Assembly: GCA_009602725.1 (NCBI GenBank)
Contig: WELB01000020.1
Span: forward strand, 732,824-763,621
Reading direction: 5' to 3'
Source of the DNA: Spirogloea muscicola
Lineage: Eukaryota > Streptophyta > Zygnematophyceae > Spirogloeales > Spirogloeaceae
DNA: 30,798 bases
The notes beneath the pieces were generated by a model that was given only the letters and a program-made list of their open reading frames with translations, did no database searches and was not told where the DNA came from. A program made the position numbers and the translations under genes. How positions within the stretch are numbered: the first letter of the stretch is position 1; each line of letters opens with the position of its first letter. Below are positions 9,270-19,774 of this stretch, piece after piece.

Positions 9270-12200
9270 TCACTTTGGCTGAAAGTGGGAGCGAAGGCCC
9301 AGCCAGCACTTGTAGTAGTCCTTGTCCAGCTCGGGAGATTGCAAGGCCGCCTCCGTGACCCTGGGCATGAAGGATGTCTCAAACATGAAGGCCAGCGTAT
9401 CGTCGGACAACTTCTCTGGCTTGCTCTCTTCCGCCGATGCCACTGCAGTCTGAAGAACAACCAATCGGGAGAGGTATGAGAAGCAAGCCAGGCGTGAGGA
9501 ATACAATGATGGAACTCGAATACGACAGAAAGATATCTTTGCTTACTCTTAATATGACAACCTTCTGCGCAAGTAGGAAACATTGTAAGAAGTGCAGATG
9601 TCATTACCTCAAATGTCTGCGTATCAGGCCCATGAGGGGTCATGCAGCTGTGCAAGCTGGCTCCTCCTGGCAGGAACCCCTCTGCTTTTGCCTGTAGACA
9701 CACTTGGAAGGTAAGTCAGGCGCCGGCTTGCCCGAGATAGAATGGAGTGCAGGCGGCCTCTAATTGCATGCCATCGGATGTGACACTCCAGGACCTCTCT
9801 CTGACAAGCGAGCCGGCACTGAGGCGAGCAATGCCAGATTTGACATATGACTAGTCTGTGGGTGTCACTAATTCTGCAAGAATCAGACAATAACCTCGTA
9901 AACGCCACGTATGAGGCCCATGAATTCGGACATTGCGTTGCGGTGGTAGTACGGTGGCCGGAAGGTGTGCTCTGCCACCGTCCACCTGCACTCACAGGCA
10001 GGCAGCGAAGGTCACCAGCTTGATCGCACGAATCTCCTTCAGAGGGAAGAGGTAGGAATGGCCCTGAGGCTAACCTGGGGGGAAAGACGACAAAGTCAAC
10101 CACCGCCACACCCGGCCGGCTGGAGGGGCAGGTCAAAACTGTCACATCACATGCTAAAAATCATTTGATTACGCCAAGGCAAGCAGAATGTGTCCCCGTT
10201 CACATCATGCTGTGAAGCTTTTCCATCTGATGTCCAGGCAGCCATGAGGTCCTGCCTATGTGTTGAGCATTAGTGGCAATTTACTTCTGATCCAAAGGTC
10301 TACGCAGCACGACCATGCACCCCGCAAGCACCCGCTGCACAAAGCATCCTTAGATGGTGTCCTTTGACATGGTGACGGGGAGCACCAGTAAAAATAGATG
10401 GGTCGGGGTGGTCAAATGCCACGGCATTCATGGGGCAGAATCTGGAAAGATTGTACTGCAGAGGAGTGCAAGTTACTTGGAGGTGTCTCAGCCACTGCCC
10501 AGCCTACACTATGTAATAATTTCTGCGTCTAACTTCCCAACATGACACAGTATGAGGCAAAGAAAGGATTCCAGAAGTATGCTGCATCAAGGATTCCAGA
10601 AGTATGCTGCATACATGCATGCTTGACATGGGCAACAGCTGTCAGAAGCTCAGCAACGAACTGACGGTGGGGCTTCTCCACCTTATATGGAGTGTAGTTG
10701 CCATGCCAGGCAACCACATTGAACGGCGAGAAATCTTGGCGTGCCTCAAAGAGTGCTCCGTCAAACTTGTGTATGATCCGGAAGCTTGGGCGGGGGGTGT
10801 CCTCGTACCAGGCCAAGGGCACCAGGAAGTCCCGTGGGTTGGCAAGGCCATTGGCACCTGGGCCCAGCCAGCACGCCTGCTGTACCCATGTCAAGACTCC
10901 GGGTACAGACCAAGCAAATCCTCTTTGGACAAACAAGTACAAGCCCTGAACCCCAAGTTCTTGTTCATACTTGCTGTAGCTCTACATCCTGAAGACTCCA
11001 GAAGCATTTCTCATGATGGTGGGTTGCCAATGTTGTGAGATGCAGTCTTCCTGTAATGCACAGAGCCACTCACCAATTGGCCCTAGGTCCGGCAGCTGGA
11101 AGTGGCCGCCAAACACTTCGCAGATGTACCCACGTGACGGCCCATCGGGAAGGTCGACAGAGAAGCGCATGCCCATGGGAAGAACGATGATCTCGCCGGG
11201 GAGCACTTGCAGGCGACCGAACTCAGTGGTTACATTGAGCCCTGGGACAAAGTGTACGTGCTTGTCTCGAAAGTGGTCAGTACCTTGCAGTTATAATTGG
11301 GCGAGCATGTGGATATTGCACTATGACGTGACCCTTCAGCCCTGCAGCCAAACATGCTCATTGCATAGTGACAAATGAGCAGCCTTTAATAGACAGAGGT
11401 GTCCAGCATCAGTGAAAGGTAGCGTAGGTGTCACAGAGTGAGGGCAGAGGGCCACAACAACAACTGTGGCAAGGTCAATAGGTGAACAGTGAGGGAAAGA
11501 TGGCGTGTCCAAGCAGCCAGCCTTCAAAGGGGGCTTGACTTCGATGGCAGATGGTGTGAAGCAAGCAAGGAAGACAAGGAGATGAGAGAAGTCGCTCACG
11601 TCCTAGCTGGGGTACGACCAGGAAGGTGCCGTCAGCATTGGCCAGTGCATTGTCCTTCATTGACGTATTGGCCACGTACCTGCACGCTCGGGCAGATTGC
11701 TGCTGCCGATTCAGCCCTGTAGGCGAGCACTACAGGAGACTCACGCCCAGCCTGGCCCACAGACAACGTTACCGATGGCGAGCGTAGAGGCCAGCAACCA
11801 ATAGATAAGGTGTCACGACAAACCCCTGGTGCGAATGCACCATACCAAGCTCTGACGAAACAAGCACTTGCCCACGTGTCATGCACGTGCACGAACGTAG
11901 CCAGCAGGATAGAGGGAATGGGAGGCGGGGGCAAAGGCGGTGGCAAGTATGAGGGAAGGCGGGAAATGCAAGGAAAGGCAAGATAAGGCAATGCAAGCGA
12001 GGTGGGCGGAGGGTAGCCGGGGTCTGACATATGCACCGCGATGCCGGTGCGGAGCGAGGGGCTTCCGGCGCAGCACATGGTCGTGAGGCCCCGCACGAAG
12101 TCGCGGGGGTCCTCGGCGGCCGGCAGCACTGGCGGCGGCCGCCAGCGCAGCTGGTTCGGGGTGGGGGCGGCGGCGGCAGCGCCGGCCAGGCCCGGCGCGG

Positions 12201-12783
12201 CCTCCGGGCTGCACGGCTGGAAGGGCTCGTGGGTCACCGAGGGCTTGATGCGGTACAGCCAGCTGCACGGCAGCAATAAAAGATGGACATCATGCGGCTA
12301 CTGATTTTTAAAGAGCGGCTGTGAAAGCCAGCCAAGTGCATGCAGAGGGTGCTCATGGCAGCAATGGAGGCCAGCCGAGGACATTTCTGTTTTCCCAGTC
12401 TAGTCAACGCCGTCATAGCCACGGCCAGGCCCCGCACGACCGCGACGGCGGCGGCGACGAGGGCGGCGGCGGCGGCGTCGGCGTCGGTAACTTTCTATGA
12501 AGATTATTGTAAGGTAAGTTCCACCCGATTCTGAGTGATAAGGTGCGAGGTTCGAGCGCGGGACCTGCGGAGAGAGTCGCGACGGGGGACGGTGAAGGCG
12601 GTGCCACTGAGCTGCTCGGCATAGAGGCCGCGCGGCGGCGGCGCGGGGCTGTTTTGCCCCACCGGCAGCGCGCCAGCCATCGCCTCGCCCACGTGGTGGT
12701 TCCCAAACCCGCTCTGGTACGCCAACGACTCGAAGGCCCCATCTCCGCCGCCGCCGCCGATGCCGCCGCCGCCACCCCCGCCG

Positions 12784-12850
<67 letters not shown>

Positions 12851-12890
12851 CGCAGGCGGCGGCCGTCGCTGGCGGCGGCAGGTCGGCCAT
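9270..12890 (-). CDS. HGD: Homogentisate 1,2-dioxygenase
   Basis: Opens the ring of homogentisate to maleylacetoacetate in tyrosine/phenylalanine breakdown, using non-haem Fe(II). Ten exons, in order 12890-12565, 12262-12029, 11679-11600, 11241-11074, 10857-10682, 10455-10386, 10138-10075, 9985-9895, 9691-9608, 9449-9270. All introns are GT-AG and every phase closes. Landmarks: [67 protein letters not shown]-like [24 protein letters not shown] (catalytic His), [14 protein letters not shown] (His and Glu iron ligands), [11 protein letters not shown] (third iron ligand), and [12 protein letters not shown] at the end. Length is about 468 residues without, or 490 with, the 22 lysines encoded by an A66 tract in exon 1 (12785-12850). 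That tract is odd and may be an artefact. The start at 12890 is the best ATG but unproven. The gene converges on DRP copy 2. Confidence 0.93.
10564..10612. repeat. Two-copy direct repeat in HGD intron 5
   Basis: AAGGATTCCAGAAGTATGCT, continuing GCAT, occurs twice about 26 bp apart within the intron between exons 5 and 6. Recent local slippage duplication. Confidence 0.75.
12294..12345 (+). repeat. 52-bp dispersed repeat, copy 2 (in HGD intron 1)
   Basis: GCGGCTACTGATTTTTAAAG, then AGCGGCTGTGAAAGCCAGCC and a TGCATGCAG end. It matches the block order of 220-272 (reverse strand) and 23495-23544. It lies within intron 1 of HGD, close to the acceptor at 12264-12263. Confidence 0.65.
12785..12850. 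repeat. 66-base homopolymer T (A on HGD strand)
   Basis: Sixty-six consecutive T on the plus strand, embedded in GCC/GGC-rich sequence of HGD exon 1. Because 66 is a multiple of three the HGD frame stays open through it as 22 lysines. No target-site duplication or other transposon sequence is visible beside it. Confidence 0.95.
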
Positions 12891-13117
12891 AGCCGCCGCC
12901 GCCGCCGCCGGAAACGAAAGACTCGCCGCGGCTCTCGCGGCGCCCGGTGCGGCGCGATATGCGGGCGCGTGCCGCGTGGTCGGCCTTCCGTGTCCACGCT
13001 TGAGCGACTAGTGACGATACCGCTGCGCCGGCTGACTTGGCGCTGCCCTGGCGAGCATCAGACCCCGAGCGTCAGTGCTCATCAATTCATGCCCGCCCAC
13101 GTTCGGTACTAACAGTT

Positions 13118-13200
13118 GCTACGTAGAGAAGGCGCGCGGAGCGCATGAATTGATGGCAAGGCCAATGCAAGCCAATCCAGTGTTCAGGCCGTGTCTAGTG
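13118..13200 (+). repeat. Short dispersed repeat, diverged copy
   Basis: Starts GAGAAGGCGCGCGGAGCGC and continues with a gapped match (ATGAATTG, GGCAAGGCCAAT) to the elements at 13762 and 21046. Only the left part is recognisable. Confidence 0.4.
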
Positions 13201-13761
13201 CAAAGTAAACAAGGCTACGCAGTACGGGGTCCTCAACTAAGGTGCGAAAGACGAAATGAGGGCAATGATACGCCTATTACAGGAGGTGCCTGTGCGGGCA
13301 CAGGGGGATGTTTACTGTGCGCAGACACGCCAATTTTCAAAGCGTGACATGAAGTTGGCTGGAGAGCAGCTAGAACAGACTGGGAGCCATAGATCCGATG
13401 GGATGCGGTCGGAAGGTGTTGCAGTGATTGCTCAAGCAGGCGCTTGACTAGTACGTGATCGTCATGGCTTGCAAGCCTGCAGCAAGACTGTTAAGTTCGT
13501 GCAAAGGAAGGGGGCCAACGAGGAAATAGTGAGTTGAGTCGCTTACTGATACTGGCAATGGCGGCCATCATGTCAGCCATATCATCATGAAAGCTTCACA
13601 TCATGCGACACCCCAAGGGGCATGCTACAAGCTTGCTTCCATCGGAACACAAATCCTAAGCAACGTCTTCCTGAAGCGCAGCTGAATGCTGAAGATTACT
13701 CGGTGCCATTGTTATGCTGCTGCTTGACTCGTCTTTGTGCACACTATCTTGCACTGGTAGG

Positions 13762-13912
13762 AAGAGAGAAAGGCGCGCGGTGCGCGTAAAAACGGAAGGG
13801 AGGCCAATACAATCCTTACAATAGTCCTGGTAACGGGGCAATAAGCTGTTGGCTATGGGGGTCACTGCTACCCACGAGTGAGCACATGCATACCTGACAA
13901 GCTCATCTGAGG
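13762..13912 (+). repeat. Dispersed ~150-bp repeat, copy A
   Basis: Begins GAGAAAGGCGCGCGGTGCGC and runs through GGAAGGGAGGCCAAT, CCTTACAA, GTCCT and CGAGTGAGCACATGCA. The same order with small gaps is found at 21046-21195. No coding potential is seen. It could be a SINE or MITE. I found no terminal inverted repeat. Confidence 0.6.
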
Positions 13913-14074
13913 AGCAAGAGCACCACCACACAAGCCGATATTAGCCTGGCCTAGTGCGCACCCAGCACGCTGGTGTAACGTGAATGCCTGGAAGCGCTGC
14001 AGACTCAGTAGAAGCCGCAATATATGACAAGCAACTATTGCTTGCGGGACGCTAGCATGCCCTAAGCTACCCGC

Positions 14075-14353
14075 TCAAGCATGTTGGCGGGCATCGACAA
14101 GCTGTGCGAGGCGATGGAGGAGGGAAGACCATTTCATTTTGTAGCCGCCGTAAATATACGAAGCTGTCTCACTCATGAAGTGAGATGAGTAATGCGTTTG
14201 TCTCAGAAGCTTTGCACAACTTTGTGTGACATGCATCGTAAACGTTTCAAGTGCAGTTGCAAATTGAACAAAAGAAGCATATACAATACTCATTGCCTTT
14301 TTAAGGTTGACAAGTAGCCCAGCTTCTTCTGCAGTAGGTGCCAACCTTTCCAC
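14075..14353 (-). pseudogene. Possible reverse-transcriptase relic
   Basis: A 92-codon open frame whose start (ERLAPTAEEAGLLVNLKKAM) resembles the segment after the catalytic FADD box in LINE reverse transcriptases, where a helix is followed by GLxVNxxKT. The rest of the frame matches nothing I recognise, and the sequence is unlike the main LINE family of this window. Weak evidence: the resemblance covers only about twenty residues. Confidence 0.25.
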
Positions 14354-14745
14354 GACTTAAGACATGTACATGGTCTAAGGCAGGATCACTTTCTGGCACA
14401 GCTCCTAACACTCAAGCACCAGATCCTGCATCGTGAAATCTTTATCTAAACACAATGCTGCAAGAGACAAATCGCAAGATGAACGGTAGATGTCAGGAGC
14501 TGGCTAAGTATATCCCTGCATACACAAGGTGAACCTTAAGCAATCTAAGCAATCCAAGCAATCCACACGCTCACGGTCTCCTGTAGGGAGCTCATCTCTT
14601 GGGGGATGTAACGATCCCACCGCTTAGCTACGCCAAGAGGTGCTGGTAACCCAATTGCCCGTGTAAGTAGCTGTCGGCAAGGTCAACAAATTCCAAGGCC
14701 GGTACCCGATTGACGGGCAAGCGGCCCGCCGAGGCACGGGCCAGT

Positions 14746-14830
14746 TTAGGTCAGCCAGGTGCATACAGAGGCTGGGTTGCGGAAAGAAATTGCTCGCCCA
14801 TAGAAGTAGAGAGGCAAGCAAAGCCAGCCC
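14746..14830. repeat. Remnants of the 52-bp repeat and a LINE 3' end
   Basis: GTCAGCCAGGTGCATACAGAGG matches the right half of the 52-bp repeat. Directly after it, TTGCTCGCCCATAGAAG and GCAAAGCCAGCCCAGAAAAG match a decayed LINE 3' terminus in minus orientation. Confidence 0.5.
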
Positions 14831-15547
14831 AGAAAAGAAAGAGGCAAAATTAGCTACACATCCTTGAGCACGTAAGTGGATGTCTTATCCTTTTTGTGTC
14901 TGGCCTTTCACAGCCGTCGCACGCTTTGGGAGATGCGCCTTTTCTTTCACATCCATCAGCCCTCTTTTGAGGGGAAAAAGAAGCACAATAGAAACAGCTA
15001 CTTCTCTCCATCGGCCCTTTCAGACCTTATTCAAATCATTTGCACGGCGGACCATCAGTCGTCGTCAGGGACAGCAAGGGACAGCTTCACTGCCGCCGAG
15101 TCGCTTGACCAGGTTTCCGCATGCGGCTCTCCATCTTGTCTAGCTTTTCCAGGCTCATGCAGTGCACTTGCAGGCAGGCCGCGCTTTGGCTTCTGCTTCT
15201 TTGCCATCGCCCTCTACTGGAAGAGTCTTTCTTCCGTGTTTCATCGGTGTGTCTCTTCATCCAGCTGCAAGGTACCCCGACTTGCGGCTGCTGATCAGGG
15301 GTTACTGAGCTCCCATTTACTGTTGCCACTGGCGTAGCTGTGTGGTATCAGCACCTCTCGGCACTTCTAACCTTGTCTGTAACATGTGGGCCGGCTTTTC
15401 ACTGGCCTTACATTGGAAGAGCTTTTGCGTTTCACAGCCCTCGCCCCCTTCGGAAACGTTTTCCTTCTTTTCAAAGCCATCATCCCCTTTGTACATAGCT
15501 GTCACATTTGGGCTGGCCTCTCACCGCCATCACAGTAATCTAATAGA

Positions 15548-15717
15548 AGAAAGTGCTCGCCCATTGAGAATAGGGGCTGGAACAACCAGCCCGAAAAAGA
15601 ATGAACAGAGTACGAGAAGGGGGCCAGGGGAAGCGCTAAGCAACAGAAACAAAGCAGCTACGAGACACTCAGTAACCCCTGCTAAGCAGCCGCAAATCAG
15701 AAATGCTGGGCTCCTGG
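15548..15717 (-). mobile_element. Short LINE 3'-end insertion with target-site duplication
   Basis: A 170-bp insert holding only the 3'-UTR and the last codons of the main LINE family, oriented minus: GTGCTCGCCCATTGAG terminus, hairpin GGGCTGG-AACAA-CCAGCCC, then the shared tract to the codons before RGY-stop. It is flanked on both sides by AATCTAATAGA (15537-15547 and 15718-15728), an 11-bp target-site duplication. Extreme 5' truncation plus a duplication indicates target-primed reverse transcription. The purine-rich GAA run at the left edge is the 3' tail. Confidence 0.88.
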
Positions 15718-15736
15718 AATCTAATAGAGCTGCTTC

Positions 15737-16366
15737 TTACTTTCTCACAGCCATTGCCTCACCTTCACCGCGCAGTTTCTTCAACAGCCTCGGTTCCAGA
15801 CACCGACAGTGTTGGCCACGTCGGCATGGATGTTGACGTCGACGTTGGCGCACGCCTTTAGGGGTCGTTGCCCGACGGCGTAGGGGGCCGCCGCGGCGGC
15901 AAACAATCCGGCGGCGCCGCAGATCGATTCAAACCGCCCCCCCCCGCGCAGCCTTCGGGCACTTCTGCTCGCGAGCTTCCCCTCCGGACCAGGCGCCGCC
16001 GCCGCACGCACCGCTGCCGCCGTCGCCGCCGCCGCCGCCGCCGCGCGCGCGGCGTCTCACGGGCGCGCGGCAGCTCGGGCAGCCCTCACGGATGTGAACA
16101 CGACCCTCCGGCTCCAATCTTCCGCTCGCGCGGAATGTATTTATCAACAGAACTGATTTATCCTGTTGGCGGGGAAGACAGTACTTCCGTCACATTTTCT
16201 GGGTTCCCCGGCGCCGCCGCTCTGCACGGCCGTCGGATGAGATCGCGCCGGCGCATCTTGGCCGTCAGCCTTCGGACCCTACCACGGTTTCCAGGGTTTG
16301 ACGAAGAAGTGGGGTTTTAGGACCATACCTTCGCCAACCCAACTCCAGGTACCAGTCCCCCGCAGC
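15737..16366. other. GC-rich region upstream of the O-fucosyltransferase gene
   Basis: Strongly GC-rich with CCG runs and long chance open frames on both strands. No exon could be assigned to a family. It probably includes the promoter and 5'-UTR of the O-fucosyltransferase gene, but no defined element is visible. Confidence 0.35.
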
Positions 16367-16367
16367 N
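16367..16367. other. Single N (probable collapsed gap)
   Basis: An undetermined base in GC-rich sequence immediately before the readable first exon of the O-fucosyltransferase gene, whose start codon is not found. Confidence 0.8.
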
Positions 16368-16368
16368 G

Positions 16369-19300
16369 GGGCGCAGCCCCCGCACGCCGCGCCTGGGCGC
16401 GCTGCGGGGCCCGCCCCGCTCGCTCCGCCAGCACCTCGGCGGCTACCTCGCCTGGCTGCTCTACAAGCGCCCCCGCTACGTCGCCCTCCTCCTCCTCGTC
16501 TACGCCGCCTTCACCTGGACGTACGCCGGCTACGTCTCGAGCGTCCTCCCGGACGGCGTCCAGGACCTCCTGTCATCCGACGCCGTCGCTGTCGCCCGCC
16601 CCCCGCCGCTGCCCGGCTCTGTGTACCAGAGCCCCGACATATACCGGCGACTGCAGCTCGAGCTCCGTCGCGAGCACGAGAACGCAACCTTTGGGGTGGG
16701 TGCCTTTGCTGCACCGTCATCTGTTGTCATTGACGACTTGCTGGAGTCGTCATGTGCCATCTCCATGTGTGGCTACTGCAAGTCGATTACTGAAGACCGT
16801 TCTTCAGTAACCGAAGAAGAAGACCGTTAAGTACTGAAGACCGTTAAATCAACATTGCTGCCTGCATCCCACCTGACCAAGCAATATGCTACATTCATCA
16901 GGAGATGCAAGTGTGGAAACAGCCGCTGCCAGGCGAGGAGTGGCGCCCGTGCGCCGCCCGCGGCCGAGACGAGGCGGGGGCTGACTGTCTCCCTTCTCGA
17001 GCTGTAGCTGCTTCCATTGACACTTGCGGTAGCAGAGCCTAATGGGGCTCCGTTTGCAAGCGCGCAGGCTTACCCGAAAAGACCAATGGGTTCATCATCG
17101 TTAGCGCTAATGGCGGCCTCAACCAGCAGCGCTCTTCGGTACGCTCACCTTTTCCATGCTTCCTACTTATCGTACGCCCCTTGAGAACCTCTATGACCCT
17201 CCTCTATGCTCATCCCAGACCCTCCTCTATGCTCATCCCAGAACCTTTGCGGGGTCTCCTCTGCACAGATCTGCAATGCTGTCGCTGTGGCACGACTGCT
17301 CAATGCGACACTCGTTGTGCCGCACTTCCATTACAACCCCATCTGGAAGGATCCCAGGTGCTGACACTACTCTCTGCTCGCCGTCCTGCTTCGCTTTTGG
17401 TATCACTTTGATAGCACATTCTCATGGCCCTACATTGTTTCCCCTGCAAACACCCTGCAGCTCGTTTGGCGACATCTTCGATGAAGAGCATTTCATCTCG
17501 TCTCTGGCGAATGACGTGCGCATCGTCAAGGAGCTGCCACCGGATGTGCTGGAGGGCCTCGGCGAGACAGTGCAGGGCTTCAAGGTCCGCATCGCCGCAT
17601 GGGCGCCCGCCAGCTTCTACCTCGAGAATGTCCTTCCACAGCTGCTCGAAGCAAGGTCTCTGCCCTGGAACCCCACTGCAATCACAGTGTTGGTGTAGCC
17701 ATGCATTGCCCAAATTTGCTACTGGCCTCATCTTACCCTGCTTCCTTTCTCCTCCTCCTCTTGCTTCATCTTATAGCTGCACCCATAAATTTATCAGTGA
17801 GAATCGTTTTCTTAGGCTCTAGCCGCCGTTGCAGCAGATGCTTATCACTGTCATGATAATTCTTGCTGAGTGCAGGGTCATTCGCTTCTCGCCCTTCGCC
17901 AATCGGCTGTCCTACGACGGCATCCCCCCCGACATACAGCGGCTGCGGTGCCGCGTCAATTTTGAGGCGCTCCGCTTCGCGCCACCCATTGCTGCTGCCG
18001 CAGCCCGGCTCGGGCAGCGCCTGCGTGAGCGGGCCCGGCATGATAAGGGCCTGTACGTTGCTGTCCACCTACGCTTTGAGAAGGTGCAGGCTCACTGCAG
18101 CACCTTCTGCAGATTCCCAGTGCAGTTGTGATCTTGAGTCCAACTTCTAGGCACACGGTGCCCTTTTATAATCTGGATAGGATAGAGCTTCAGGTATCGA
18201 ACAACTAAGAACCATGCTCCTCTTGATCAGATAGTGATGATCAGGCCTTCAGACAGTCCCCTGTCAGTATGCTTGCCTATTTGCTTGCCAGTATTTGGCT
18301 TTTCAGACAAGCAGGTGATCTTGGCCTTGTGAATGAAGGACATGATTGCCTTCTCAAACTGCGTGTACGATGGCGGGCCTGATGAAAAGCGGGAGATGGA
18401 TGAGTTTCGCGAGTACGGGTGGCGTGGCAAGTTCTCTAAGCCGGGCCGCAAGCACATAGATCCTGGCGAGCGGAGGCGGGATGGCAAGTGCCCCCTCACT
18501 CCGCTGGAGGTATGCCTTCGACTTTCAGACTGTGCCACTTGCCTCCCACTTGCCCTGCAGGACTTGGCAGCAGGTCACTGAGCAGTCTTGGCCGTTGTCT
18601 TTCTCAGGTTGGCATGATGCTGCGGGGCATGGGCTTCCCCAGCACGACACGCATCTTCATTGCAGCCGGCAAGCTGTACCAGGCGGACCGCAACATGGCG
18701 CCTCTACGTGCCATGTTCCCAGGCTTGCAGAGCAAGGAGTTACTGCTGTCTCGTGAGGAGCTTGCGCCATTCCAGGTCCGTGTTGGCCACTCTCTTGCTG
18801 GTTGGGCCCAGCCCTTGCAGATATGCCGCATGTGTGCTGCCTTGATGGAAATTGGCTGGGTTGGCTTTGCTGCTGGGTGCTTGCTGGTTGTCTGCTACCT
18901 TTACTGGGCATGGCTGGATTTCTAGGTGATTAGCTGTGGCAGCTAGTGATCACTGATTGCTCAGTCAAGTCCTCAACCATTAAATTGCTTGGCAAGCAAA
19001 CTTCGTCTTATGTGGACTACAGCTAAGCCCTGCATTAGTGGTGTGTATGTCTCTCATCTGCCAACCTGCAGAATCACTCATCGCGAATGGCAGCGCTGGA
19101 TTATTCAGTGTGCCTGCACAGCGAGGTCTTTGTAACGACGCAGGGTGGCAACTTTCCACAAATCCTGGTCGGCCACCGCCGTTACCTTAATGTCGGCCAT
19201 TGGAAGACAATCCGGCCGGACAAGAGGCGCATGGCTGTACTCCTTGACAACCTCACACTTGAGTGCGGCACCTTTCCTCTCCCTAAAAGCCCCGGCCTCG

Positions 19301-19774
19301 CCCCGCCCTGCCCCTTACCTGTCCCTGGAGCTCCCATCTGTATGGTCACCTTGTTTGGTTGCTTGTCACACTGATCAACGTGCTTACTGTCAATGCAAGT
19401 GCTGCCTGTGCTTACTGCACACTCAAGAAGGCTTCTAAGGGCTACCATTGGGTCTTATAATCAGGTGGGATGATTTCACGAGCAGCATGCTAGCGATGCG
19501 AGAGCACAACGATGTGAAGGGGTGCAATGCCCGCAAGCTCGGCGCATCTGTGTACACCTTCCCAGCTCCCGAGTGCATGTGCCGTGCACAGGTCGCAGCC
19601 ACTCTGCTCTCGCACGGCGGCGCTGCCGAATTGCAGGGCGACCATGGCAAGACCGACCATAACGTGGGGGGCAGTGCAGGTGATAGTAAGCCCCTCTTGC
19701 TGCAGGAGCGGATAGTTGCGCAGGTGGCTGGTGGCGGCGATGATGGCGATCGTGGTGAGGATGAAGACATGTAG
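16369..19774 (+). CDS. Plant-type GDP-fucose protein O-fucosyltransferase family protein (5' end incomplete)
   Basis: Type II Golgi-type glycosyltransferase of the plant O-FucT family. Exons 16369-16695 (partial), 16902-17003, 17061-17138, 17269-17357, 17461-17655, 17876-18083, 18339-18509, 18608-18775, 19072-19262, 19465-19774; about 612 residues. Exon 1 holds a short basic stretch and one hydrophobic anchor ([20 protein letters not shown]). Family landmarks follow: [103 protein letters not shown], [17 protein letters not shown] [29 protein letters not shown]-like [29 protein letters not shown]. An N at 16367 replaces the start region. The junction between exons 2 and 3 is ambiguous: donor 16987 with acceptor 17067 also keeps frame. 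The acceptor substrate is unknown. Confidence 0.9.
16793..16846. repeat. Short interspersed repeats of GAAGACCGTT in intron 1
   Basis: GAAGACCGTT occurs three times within about 50 bp, with CTTCAGTAACCGAAG forming a small inverted repeat between two of them. All lie within intron 1 of the O-fucosyltransferase gene. Confidence 0.6.
17198..17244. repeat. Two-copy tandem repeat in intron 3
   Basis: CCCTCCTCTATGCTCATCCC, in a 24-bp unit, is repeated twice head to tail upstream of exon 4 of the O-fucosyltransferase gene. Typical slippage repeat. Confidence 0.8.

Larger units (their letters stand above)
12900..15536. other. Gene-poor region upstream of HGD
   Basis: Apart from the listed repeats I see no exon that can be tied to a protein family. 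From about 14840 to 15536 several degraded hairpin motifs of the type TGGCCTTTCACAGCC or GGGCTGGCCTCTCACCGCC recur, each near a phrase like CAGCCGTCGC or CAGCCCTCGCCCC. These look like old 3' ends of retroelements related to the LINE family. Confidence 0.4.

Noticed and set aside
12413-12997. Long frames with poly-lysine or poly-phenylalanine around 12785-12850
   Set aside because: Products of the homopolymer. Only the minus frame from 12890 is continuous with HGD; the others are shadows.
15781-16011. Minus-strand frame reading ANVDVNIHADVANTVGVWN
   Set aside because: Looks locally protein-like, but I could not link it to any family or to neighbouring exons; GC-rich DNA gives long chance frames.
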